47,474 bases of DNA. Source: 2-01-FULL-40-42 sp964349415. GTDB taxonomy: Bacteria > Patescibacteriota > Microgenomatia > UBA1406 > GWC2-37-13. Positions 32,682-38,799 of this stretch are shown one piece after another. The notes under the pieces were generated by a model. It saw only the letters and a program-made list of their open reading frames with translations. It did not search any database and was not told the DNA's origin. The stretch is taken from NCBI GenBank assembly GCA_964349415.1, contig CAYGGJ010000002.1:1-47474 (forward strand), in the 5' to 3' direction. The first letter of the stretch is position 1. Each line of letters begins with the position of its first letter. The position numbers were made by a program, and so were the translations under genes.

Positions 32682-33725
32682 ATGGATACGTCTCAAAGCC
32701 TGTCAGAAATAGAAAAACTCAAAAGCAAGTTGCAATCAGCCCATTTACCTGCCAACCTTCACGAGAAAGCCAGTCAACAAATCGAGCGCATTACTCTTAC
32801 TCTGAAATATGGCGGGAATTTTGCCCAGTTTGATATAGTCGAAAAATATATAGATTGGATCACTAATATCCCATGGGAGGCAAAGACCGAGGATATATTG
32901 GATATAAAAAAAGCAAAAGAGGTCCTGGATAAAAATCACTATGGTCTCGAAAAGATTAAAACCCGCGTGCTTGAGTATTTATCAGTGCTTATACTGCAAA
33001 AAAAGAACATGAACGAAAAGGTTTTTCACGCTCCCTCGCTCTTCTTCGTAGGGTTGGTGGGAACGGGTAAAACAACCTTTGCAATCTCGCTTGCCGAAGC
33101 CTTGGGAAGAAAGTTTATCCGCATTCCTTTCGGAGGCCTTTCCTCTGCTCTGGATCTGCGCGGTCAATCGAAAACTACGCCGGAAGCTGAGCCTGGGATG
33201 ATCATACGGGGTTTACGAAGGGCTGGATCTAAAAATCCCGTAATTCTTCTTGATGAGCTTGACCGTGTCACACCTGAATCACGTGCTTCCATCATGGGAG
33301 TCTTGGTCGAATTGCTGGATCCGGGTCAAAACCACGCCTATACTGACTATTTTGTGGATTATCCCTTCGACCTATCAGAAGTTATATTTATCGCCACAGC
33401 CAACAATACGACAAACATCGCAACAGCGGTCTTGGACCGACTCGAGCTTGTCCAGATGCCGTCTTACACTGATGATGAAAAGATTCAGATTGCGAAAAAC
33501 TATGTCCTGCCAAAATACCTTAAAAGCTCCGGTCTTTCACCTGAAAGTTTAAAGATCGATGATGCAGTCTGGTCTAAATTCACGCGTCCCTTGGGGTTTG
33601 ATGCAGGAATAAGATCTTTGGAACGAACTATTGAGGGAGTGGTCCGAAAAGCTGCCTATAAGACGGTTAATGGTGAAGGACCAACTTTTGTAATAAATGA
33701 GACAAATGTGAAAGACTTTCTTTAA
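32682..33725 (+). CDS. Lon-derived AAA+ ATPase lacking the protease domain and pore-loop aromatic
   Basis: The 347-residue protein aligns with the middle of Lon: the linker helices (HLPANLHEKASQQIERI...YIDWITNIPW, about 21-65), the HYGLEKIKTRVLEYLSV entry (86-102), Walker A GLVGTGKT (124-131), Walker B VILLDELD (187-194), sensor-1 ATANN, an LDR arginine (R253) and sensor-2 GIRSLER (R311). The N-terminal LAN domain and the whole C-terminal S16 serine-lysine protease are missing. Pore loop 1, TYIGAMPG in Lon, reads TTPEAEPG (165-172), so the substrate-gripping Tyr-Ile is lost. ATPase activity seems intact; Lon-type proteolysis does not. It is divergent from groESL. The ATG at 32682 is the best start; upstream in-frame starts exist. 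Confidence 0.85.
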   Translation: MDTSQSLSEIEKLKSKLQSAHLPANLHEKASQQIERITLTLKYGGNFAQFDIVEKYIDWITNIPWEAKTEDILDIKKAKEVLDKNHYGLEKIKTRVLEYLSVLILQKKNMNEKVFHAPSLFFVGLVGTGKTTFAISLAEALGRKFIRIPFGGLSSALDLRGQSKTTPEAEPGMIIRGLRRAGSKNPVILLDELDRVTPESRASIMGVLVELLDPGQNHAYTDYFVDYPFDLSEVIFIATANNTTNIATAVLDRLELVQMPSYTDDEKIQIAKNYVLPKYLKSSGLSPESLKIDDAVWSKFTRPLGFDAGIRSLERTIEGVVRKAAYKTVNGEGPTFVINETNVKDFL

Positions 33726-34192
33726 GTATGGCGATCTGCGACCTTTGATGCTCCGAAAGAACTTGGCTTAATCTTTACATCATATCCGCTTCCCCGGATC
33801 ATACCTACAACTTCATTAATAAGCTCTCTGGTTTCCCCATTGTGTCCAATGTCTACATGAATCTGAATATTGTATTTGGAGATGCCGTTTAGTCTAAAGA
33901 AATTGATAAAATTTTCAGAGGTCTCAAGAGACATAATTGCTTCGCGATAGATTCTTTCTTTTAAGGAAATCTGTTTTTCAAACAACTCCCTCTTCCAAAA
34001 ATAAATGCCTCCGTGGCCTACGTGATGAATGATTAAAGCAGATACAAAATCGTAGCAGTTGGTGCGCAGTTTCTGAGAATCGGTACCCACAATGATCTCA
34101 TATTTTCCTTTTTTATCCTGAGACATATACTCAGAGACAATAACTTTAAGTTTTTCGAGATCTACCTCACCGTACGTTGGACTTCTATACAT
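33722..34192 (-). CDS. DUF458 / YkuK-like RNase H-fold protein
   Basis: This 156-residue protein matches the YkuK (DUF458) family: YEIIVGTDSQKLRTN (about residues 31-45, with the first Asp of an RNase H-like strand), FVSALIIHHVGHGGIYFWKRE, then IQIHVDIGHNGETRELINEVVGMI (second acidic site, about 109-132) and a closing KPSSFGASKVADRHT. Family members have an RNase H-like fold and no proven function. Its stop overlaps that of the Lon-like gene by 4 bp (convergent). Confidence 0.8.
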   Translation of the reverse strand: MYRSPTYGEVDLEKLKVIVSEYMSQDKKGKYEIIVGTDSQKLRTNCYDFVSALIIHHVGHGGIYFWKRELFEKQISLKERIYREAIMSLETSENFINFFRLNGISKYNIQIHVDIGHNGETRELINEVVGMIRGSGYDVKIKPSSFGASKVADRHT

Positions 34193-34254
34193 AGCTTAAA
34201 AGCCTATTTTAACAGACATTATGGCCGATTCTACGGTAAAATATAGCCTGTATT

Positions 34255-34329
34255 GGTGCGGTGGCGAAGTGGCAACGCGGCGGTCTGCAAAACCGCTATG
34301 CAGGGGTTCGATTCCCCTCCGCACCTCCA
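34255..34329 (+). tRNA. tRNA-Cys (anticodon GCA), CCA encoded
   Basis: Acceptor GGTGCGG/CCGCACC, anticodon loop CTGCAAA on stem GCGGT/ACCGC, and T arm AGGGG TTCGATT CCCCT. Discriminator U (34326) as expected for tRNA-Cys, followed by genomic CCA. One nt separates it from tRNA-Ser, so they share a transcript. Confidence 0.95.
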
Positions 34330-34330
34330 A

Positions 34331-34417
34331 GGAGAGGTCGCATAGTGGACTAGTGCGGCAGTCTTGAAAACTGCTAAAAGCGCAAGCTTTTCGTGGGTTC
34401 GAATCCCACCCTCTCCG
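34331..34417 (+). tRNA. tRNA-Ser (anticodon UGA), no encoded CCA
   Basis: Acceptor GGAGAGG/CCTCTCC, anticodon loop CTTGAAA on GCAGT/ACTGC, and a long variable arm AAAAGC GCAA GCTTTT, typical of class II tRNA-Ser. Discriminator G is followed by CCC rather than CCA, so maturation needs Cca. The NUDIX ATG is only 7 nt downstream. Confidence 0.95.
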
Positions 34418-34424
34418 CCCTCCT

Positions 34425-34862
34425 ATGAAATACAGGAAAGAAATATCTGCTGGTGGGATTGTTTTTAAGAAAGAAGGCAGTCAAATACTATGGCTCATTA
34501 CACAGCATTCGCAACACAAGGGCTGGAGTTTTCCCAAAGGCTTGGTAGCTGATGAAGATAAAAATGAATCTATGGAGACTGCAGCTTTGCGGGAAGTACA
34601 GGAGGAAGGTGGAATCAAGGCAAAAATCACCGACAACAATCCTGTAAAAACTACCTACAAATATAAAACCGGTGGGTTTTTGGTTGATAAAACTGTCTAC
34701 TACTTTCTTATGCAATATTTAGAAGGAGATCCTAAAGACCATGACTGGGAGGTGTCCGAAGCAAAGTTTGTCCCGGAAGAAGAAGCAGCGCAGACTTTAA
34801 CATTTCCTACAGACAAAGATGCATTCGGCCAAATTTTGAAAAGGGTTGACAAGACAGTTTAA
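34425..34862 (+). CDS. NUDIX hydrolase (Ap4A hydrolase-like)
   Basis: A 145-residue NUDIX protein of the type that hydrolyses nucleoside diphosphates linked to other groups, such as Ap4A. The core motif ESMETAALREVQEEGG is intact, with the metal-binding REVQEE (about residues 59-64). The loop between the first Gly (in SFPKGLVADEDKNE) and the first Glu is 3 residues longer than the strict NUDIX box. No promoter is seen between tRNA-Ser and its ATG. The gene is probably expressed from the tRNA-Cys-tRNA-Ser transcript and has no SD. Confidence 0.9.
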   Translation: MKYRKEISAGGIVFKKEGSQILWLITQHSQHKGWSFPKGLVADEDKNESMETAALREVQEEGGIKAKITDNNPVKTTYKYKTGGFLVDKTVYYFLMQYLEGDPKDHDWEVSEAKFVPEEEAAQTLTFPTDKDAFGQILKRVDKTV

Positions 34863-34885
34863 TTACCTATAATAAGGGTAAGTTT

Positions 34886-35458
34886 ATGGATTCAAGTCAA
34901 GATAATATCGGATTTACTTCCTCGCACTCCTCATCCGTCGGCGTACGGAAAAAGAATAATAAACTGTGGATCATTGTCGTAGTAGCATTGCTTTTGGCAC
35001 TCGGGGGATATTTCCTTTATGCCAACTCTCAAAATCAAAAAAATGAGGAGACATCCTTAGAGGACGTCGTAGTCCCAACCGATGCGCCCACTGCAGCTCC
35101 TACTGAAGAAGCAACCCCAAGCGGGACTATAACTCCTACCGACAAACCTGAAGCTAAACCCACCACAGGTGTAGTTTCACAAGCAGCTGATCTTAATATC
35201 CAAGTCTTAAATGGGTCGGGTACGGTCGGTGCAGCAGGAGAAACCGCTACTTTCCTTAAAGATAAAGGCTACAAAAATGTGGAGACCGGAAATGCAGATA
35301 ACTTTGATTACACCGGGGTAACAGTCCGCATAAAAGACTCTCAAAAGAAATTCCTCTCCACTATTACTAAAGATCTTGGAGAAAAATATACCGTGGAAAC
35401 AGGAGACCCACTCCCTTCAGATAGTACTTCCGACGTCACCGTCACCGTAGGTAAATAA
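34886..35458 (+). CDS. Membrane-anchored LytR_C domain protein
   Basis: The 190-residue protein has an N-terminal cytosolic stretch, one TM helix (about 28-46), a Thr/Pro/Glu-rich linker (about 55-95) and a C-terminal LytR_C domain starting DLNIQVLNGSGTVGAAGETATFLKDKGY (about 102-129). LytR_C domains occur at the ends of LCP wall-polymer ligases and alone in CPR; they are likely glycan-binding. TATAAT lies 11 nt before the ATG. Confidence 0.8.
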   Translation: MDSSQDNIGFTSSHSSSVGVRKKNNKLWIIVVVALLLALGGYFLYANSQNQKNEETSLEDVVVPTDAPTAAPTEEATPSGTITPTDKPEAKPTTGVVSQAADLNIQVLNGSGTVGAAGETATFLKDKGYKNVETGNADNFDYTGVTVRIKDSQKKFLSTITKDLGEKYTVETGDPLPSDSTSDVTVTVGK

Positions 35459-35499
35459 AAAATCCCTTCTTGATTTTGTATAATAAGAAAGCTATTCTT

Positions 35500-35571
35500 G
35501 CGTCTGTAGCTCAGTGGCAGAGCACTACTCTTATAAAGTAGGGGTCCTTGGTTCGATCCCAAGCAGACGCA
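35500..35571 (+). tRNA. tRNA-Ile (anticodon UAU), no encoded CCA
   Basis: Acceptor GCGTCTG/CAGACGC, D arm GCTC/GAGC, anticodon stem CTACT/AGTAG with loop CTTATAA (U33 then UAU), and T arm CTTGG/CCAAG. Discriminator A is followed by CAG. The anticodon UAU reads AUA directly, in contrast to the usual lysidine-modified CAU tRNA. TATAAT (35479-35484) lies upstream. Confidence 0.9.
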
Positions 35572-35589
35572 CAGAGTGGTAGCAAGTTA

Positions 35590-35665
35590 GCGCAGATAGC
35601 CAAGGTGGTCACGGCGGGGGTCTGAAAAACCTCAGATGTCAGTTCGACTCTGACTCTGCGCACCA
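35590..35665 (+). tRNA. tRNA-Phe (anticodon GAA), CCA encoded
   Basis: Acceptor GCGCAGA (35590-35596) pairs with TCTGCGC (35655-35661). The anticodon loop is CTGAAAA on a GGGGT/ACCTC stem containing a G-U pair. Discriminator A and genomic CCA follow (35663-35665). It lies 18 nt after tRNA-Ile. Its 3' half overlaps the 3' end of the convergent MFS gene. Confidence 0.85.
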
Positions 35666-36888
35666 AGATCAAACCTGACTTTTGGAAGTTTCATGTGTCT
35701 AAACAGCATCTGGAATCCATAAAGCAGTACCACAACTGCACAAATCCTCAAAGCAATCCATGGTCCAAAAACTTGAGCAAAATAGCCTATTTGAAAATTT
35801 CCCAGAGGCAACAACCCGATGAGCATCAAGACGTAAACGCTCATCACTCTTCCCCGTATAGAATCTTTCACTTGGTGTTGGATAGAAGCGTTCAGCATTG
35901 AAAGCATTGCGAGAATTCCTGCACCTGATAAGAAAAGCCAAATATATGAAAAAGAAACATTCTCGGTAAGTGTTAAAAGGAAAAGACTAATACCATATAA
36001 CGTAGATCCTCCGATTATAAAAACTAAGGGATGAACTTTTCTTGAAAAGGCGGATACGATGATCAATGCACAAACGGATCCGGCTCCACTTGCCGCGTAT
36101 AAAAATCCCAAACCTGTTGCGTCCAGATGAAGTATGTCCCTTGCTACGACAGGAAGAATTGTCAGATGAGACCATCCAAAAACCGAAGCTACCGAAACAA
36201 AAAAAAGCAGAGTCCTAATACTCGGGTTTGAAAAAGAATACACTAAACCCTCTTTAATTTGTTTAATAGGATTCATGTGTTTTGGAACTATCTTTTCCTG
36301 AAAACTCATAAGAAGAAGTCCTCCGATTGCCGCAAGATACGTAAATCCGTTTACGATAAAAGCTCCCCCTACTCCAGCGTACCCTATGACAAAACCCCCC
36401 AAACTTGGTCCTATAACTCTTGCTGAATTAAAAATGCCTGCATTTAATGCAATCGCCGATGACAATACTTTTCTATCAACCATCTCACTTGAGAAAGCCT
36501 GTCTTGCCGGCGCGTCTATAGCAATATTTAATCCGAAAAGAAATGCATAAACCATAACGTGTTCTATCTGGACTTTTCCTGTGAGCGTAAGTGCTCCCAG
36601 TATAAAGGCAAGCACCATCTCAAAACTTTTAGTAAGAAGAAGTATATTGCGCTTTGGAAATCTGTCAGCGATCACTCCACCAAATAAAGAAAACAGTAAT
36701 GAAGGAAAAGTTGTGGTGGCGGCAACCAGACCAACCCAAAATGCTGAATTAGTAAGATTAAGAACCAGCCAGCCTAATGCAACATTTTGCATCCAGGTCC
36801 CAGAGAGTGAGATAAGTTGTCCTACAAACCACAACCTAAAATTTCTACTTTTTAAGGCGGGAAAAATCTTTGATATAAATTCTTTCAT
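35632..36888 (-). CDS. MFS transporter (MFS_3 / EntS-like exporter)
   Basis: About 418 residues with twelve TM helices. NFRLWFVGQLISLSGTWMQNVALGWLV opens helix 1, and the MFS signature between helices 2 and 3 is GGVIADRFPKRNILL. The sequence type is that of multidrug or siderophore exporters. The start at 36888 fits the family's N-terminus; an upstream in-frame ATG at 36912 is the alternative, and anything further upstream runs into tRNA-Gly. The last eleven codons lie antisense to tRNA-Phe (34-bp overlap), so the final residues are dictated by the tRNA sequence. Confidence 0.85.
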   Translation of the reverse strand: MKEFISKIFPALKSRNFRLWFVGQLISLSGTWMQNVALGWLVLNLTNSAFWVGLVAATTTFPSLLFSLFGGVIADRFPKRNILLLTKSFEMVLAFILGALTLTGKVQIEHVMVYAFLFGLNIAIDAPARQAFSSEMVDRKVLSSAIALNAGIFNSARVIGPSLGGFVIGYAGVGGAFIVNGFTYLAAIGGLLLMSFQEKIVPKHMNPIKQIKEGLVYSFSNPSIRTLLFFVSVASVFGWSHLTILPVVARDILHLDATGLGFLYAASGAGSVCALIIVSAFSRKVHPLVFIIGGSTLYGISLFLLTLTENVSFSYIWLFLSGAGILAMLSMLNASIQHQVKDSIRGRVMSVYVLMLIGLLPLGNFQIGYFAQVFGPWIALRICAVVVLLYGFQMLFRHMKLPKVRFDLGAQSQSRTDI

Positions 36889-36914
36889 AAAAATAGCCCT
36901 CAATCCATACATGA

Positions 36915-36920
36915 TATAAT
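36915..36920. promoter_or_regulatory. Near-palindromic -10 between MFS gene and tRNA-Gly
   Basis: TGATATAAT on the plus strand ends 10 nt before tRNA-Gly. The same bases read TATTAT (36921-36916) on the minus strand towards the MFS gene, so one element could serve both directions. Confidence 0.6.
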
Positions 36921-36930
36921 ATGATCTCGT

Positions 36931-37004
36931 GCGGGTGTAGTTGAGTGGTACAATGCGTCCTTGCCAAGGATGAGCCGAGGGTTCGATTCCCTTCACCCGC
37001 TCCA
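36931..37004 (+). tRNA. tRNA-Gly (anticodon GCC), CCA encoded
   Basis: Acceptor GCGGGTG/CACCCGC, anticodon loop TTGCCAA on stem CGTCC/GGATG, and T arm GAGGG TTCGATT CCCTT. Discriminator U is followed by genomic CCA (37002-37004). The convergent IMPase stop begins 4 nt later. Confidence 0.95.
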
Positions 37005-37007
37005 AAT

Positions 37008-37793
37008 TTAGCGTAGTATTACGTTTTCTTTGATGATCTTGAGCATCTCTTCGTGAACAAGACCATTAGTCATAAGGGCTCCCTTTACCTGACCATCATA
37101 TCTTTGTTCGTTTCCAAAAAGATCTGTAACCTTTCCGCCGGCTTCTTCTACCAGGATTTTCACGGCTGCCACATCATGAGCATTTTTACCCGCATATATT
37201 GCAGCTGCAATATCTCCTGCTGCTACCATATTTGCCGAATAGACAATTGAGAGTGAATGAAAGGGAAACGCTTTTTTCATAGCTATTACGTCGGCCACTT
37301 TAGACATATAAAACGTAGAAAAAAATAGCAGGGCTACCTGTACCGGAGATTTTTCTATAGTTTTTGCTTTTGAAACTCTTATTGGTTTTTCGTTTAAGAA
37401 GGATCCTTTTCCTTTTTCTGCAGAATACAGCCGGTCAAACATTGGGTCGTACGTAACACCAATTACAGGCTCTCCGTTTTTTACCAAGGCTAAAGAGAAA
37501 GCAAAGATTGGCGTTCCGTGTGAAAAAGGAATGGTGCCGTCTATCGGATCGCAGACCCAGACGTATTCCGCATTATCCTTCATCGCACTCTCCTCTTCAG
37601 CAAGAACTCCGTGATCCGGGTGGTTTTTTCTTATTGCATCTAAAACCAACTTGTTTACGGCAAAGTCGGTGTCGGTGACAGGAGTCCCATCTTTTTTCCA
37701 CTCCCTTTTCCCTCTAAGAGAAAAGTTTTCTTTAATTATCTCGCCTGCTTTGTAGGCAAGATCTATGGCAAATGATTTATAGTCGTTATTCAC
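37008..37793 (-). CDS. Inositol monophosphatase family protein
   Basis: The 261-residue, Mg-dependent phosphatase family protein (IMPase, HisN, CysQ and relatives) contains GVLAEEES (metal-binding Glu, about residues 61-68), the core DPIDGTIPFSHG (about 81-92; the usual DPLDGTxNF has Ile and Pro) and a C-terminal HDVAAVKILVEEAGG with the last metal ligand Asp (about 213). The substrate is open: inositol-P, histidinol-P or PAP. It starts with GTG at 37793, 1 nt after the end of mature tRNA-Ala, in the same orientation. No other good start covers helix 1. Confidence 0.85.
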   Translation of the reverse strand: MNNDYKSFAIDLAYKAGEIIKENFSLRGKREWKKDGTPVTDTDFAVNKLVLDAIRKNHPDHGVLAEEESAMKDNAEYVWVCDPIDGTIPFSHGTPIFAFSLALVKNGEPVIGVTYDPMFDRLYSAEKGKGSFLNEKPIRVSKAKTIEKSPVQVALLFFSTFYMSKVADVIAMKKAFPFHSLSIVYSANMVAAGDIAAAIYAGKNAHDVAAVKILVEEAGGKVTDLFGNEQRYDGQVKGALMTNGLVHEEMLKIIKENVILR

Positions 37794-37794
37794 G

Positions 37795-37865
37795 TGGACC
37801 TGCCGAGAATCGAACTCGGGTTTCTCCGTTGCGAACGGGGTGTTCTACCACTGAACTACAGGCCC
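37795..37865 (-). tRNA. tRNA-Ala (anticodon CGC), no encoded CCA
   Basis: On the minus strand acceptor GGGCCTG pairs with CAGGTCC and includes the G3:U70 pair that marks tRNA-Ala. The anticodon loop is TTCGCAA on a stem with one mismatch. T arm CCGAG TTCGATT CTCGG. Discriminator A is followed by CGT, not CCA. The IMPase GTG starts within this trailer. Confidence 0.9.
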
Positions 37866-37867
37866 TG

Positions 37868-37939
37868 TGTCTCCGGGGAGAATCGAACTCCCATCCTAGG
37901 CTCCGGAAGCCCATATTCTATCCGTTAAACTACGGAGAC
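37868..37939 (-). tRNA. tRNA-Arg (anticodon CCG), no encoded CCA
   Basis: On the minus strand acceptor GTCTCCG/CGGAGAC, anticodon loop TTCCGGA on stem TGGGC/GCCTA, and T arm GGGAG TTCGATT CTCCC. Discriminator A is followed by CAG. Two nt separate it from tRNA-Ala. It follows uppP by 5 nt on the same strand. Confidence 0.9.
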
Positions 37940-37944
37940 TCATT

Positions 37945-38730
37945 TCACCGTAAGAAAAACGTAAAAAGAATTATAGCAAGGGCAATCCTATAAAATCCGA
38001 AGATGTGAAGGGTCCGGTTTTTTAAATGGTTAATAAACCACCTCATTGTGAGATACGCTGTAATAAAAGAGGCAATAAACCCTACAGCCAGAATTGGCAG
38101 GTTAGAACTCACGCCGGTAAGCAAACCATAAGATTTATATAAATCGTAAACAGACGCGGCAAGAATAGTAGGAACCGCAAGGAGAAACGAATACAGAGCG
38201 GACTCATGCCTTCGGTATCCGAGAAATAACATAGCGATGATCACGATGCCTGCGCGTGAAACTCCCGGGATAACGGCGACCGACTGGAAAATGCCGACAA
38301 TAATTGCATCTTTGTAGGTCAAATGTGTGAGATTTTTTGTGAGATGAATCTGTTTTTTTTCAATCAGATGCTCCATGACTAAAAATAGCAATCCGAAAAG
38401 AAACAACATGCTGAGGATGAGCGGGTCGGATTCAAAAAATACATTCTTGACCGTATAATAAAGCGTAAATCCGACAATTGCTGTAGGTATGAAAGAGACT
38501 AATACTTTTTTAACGACTTCTTTATGTTTTATTAAGTAGGACCAGTAGAGTACGAAGACGGAAAGGATGGCTCCTGATTGAATAAATACCTCGAAAAATT
38601 TCTGGTACTCCGTCTGCTCTATCTTTAACAACTTGCTTGCGATGATCAGATGTGCGGTCGATGAGATCGGGAGAAACTCGGTGACGCCCTCGATAACACC
38701 CAGGATAAGCGCGCTTATAACGTTTAGCAT
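37945..38730 (-). CDS. uppP: Undecaprenyl-diphosphatase UppP (BacA)
   Basis: The 261-residue membrane enzyme recycles the C55 lipid carrier by removing a phosphate from undecaprenyl diphosphate outside the membrane. Motif 1 is EGVTEFLPISSTAHL (about residues 14-28, with the catalytic Glu pair). Motif 2 is IPGVSRAGIVI (about 153-163), with SRAG where SRSG is usual. About eight TM helices; normal length. It is followed on the same strand by tRNA-Arg, tRNA-Ala and IMPase. TATACT lies 9 nt before the ATG. Confidence 0.95.
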   Translation of the reverse strand: MLNVISALILGVIEGVTEFLPISSTAHLIIASKLLKIEQTEYQKFFEVFIQSGAILSVFVLYWSYLIKHKEVVKKVLVSFIPTAIVGFTLYYTVKNVFFESDPLILSMLFLFGLLFLVMEHLIEKKQIHLTKNLTHLTYKDAIIVGIFQSVAVIPGVSRAGIVIIAMLFLGYRRHESALYSFLLAVPTILAASVYDLYKSYGLLTGVSSNLPILAVGFIASFITAYLTMRWFINHLKNRTLHIFGFYRIALAIILFTFFLR

Positions 38731-38731
38731 T

Positions 38732-38793
38732 TAGCATATAGTATAAAGCATTTGGGTTTTCCCTACATACTAAATGCTGCATGCTATATACTA
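38732..38793. repeat. 22-bp inverted repeat carrying both divergent -10 elements
   Basis: The left arm 38732-38753 and right arm 38772-38793 are inverted copies with 18 of 22 positions matching. The 18-nt loop includes GGGTTTTCCC. Each arm contains a TATACT pointing outward: 38745-38740 for uppP and 38787-38792 for the GT4 gene. Confidence 0.6.
38787..38792 (+). promoter_or_regulatory. -10 element of the GT4 gene, leaderless type
   Basis: TATACT, a 7-nt spacer (atttctc), then the ATG at 38800. Confidence 0.6.
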
Positions 38794-38799
38794 TTTCTC

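Noticed and set aside
36889..37005. Upstream extension of the MFS frame through tRNA-Gly
   Set aside because: The extra residues are antisense tRNA; the family N-terminus begins at about 36888.
37772..37993. A 73-codon plus-strand frame across the tRNA-Ala/tRNA-Arg region, with ENRTRVSPLRTGCSTTELQA-like sequence
   Set aside because: It is the reverse complement of two tRNA genes; such frames are a well-known source of false proteins.
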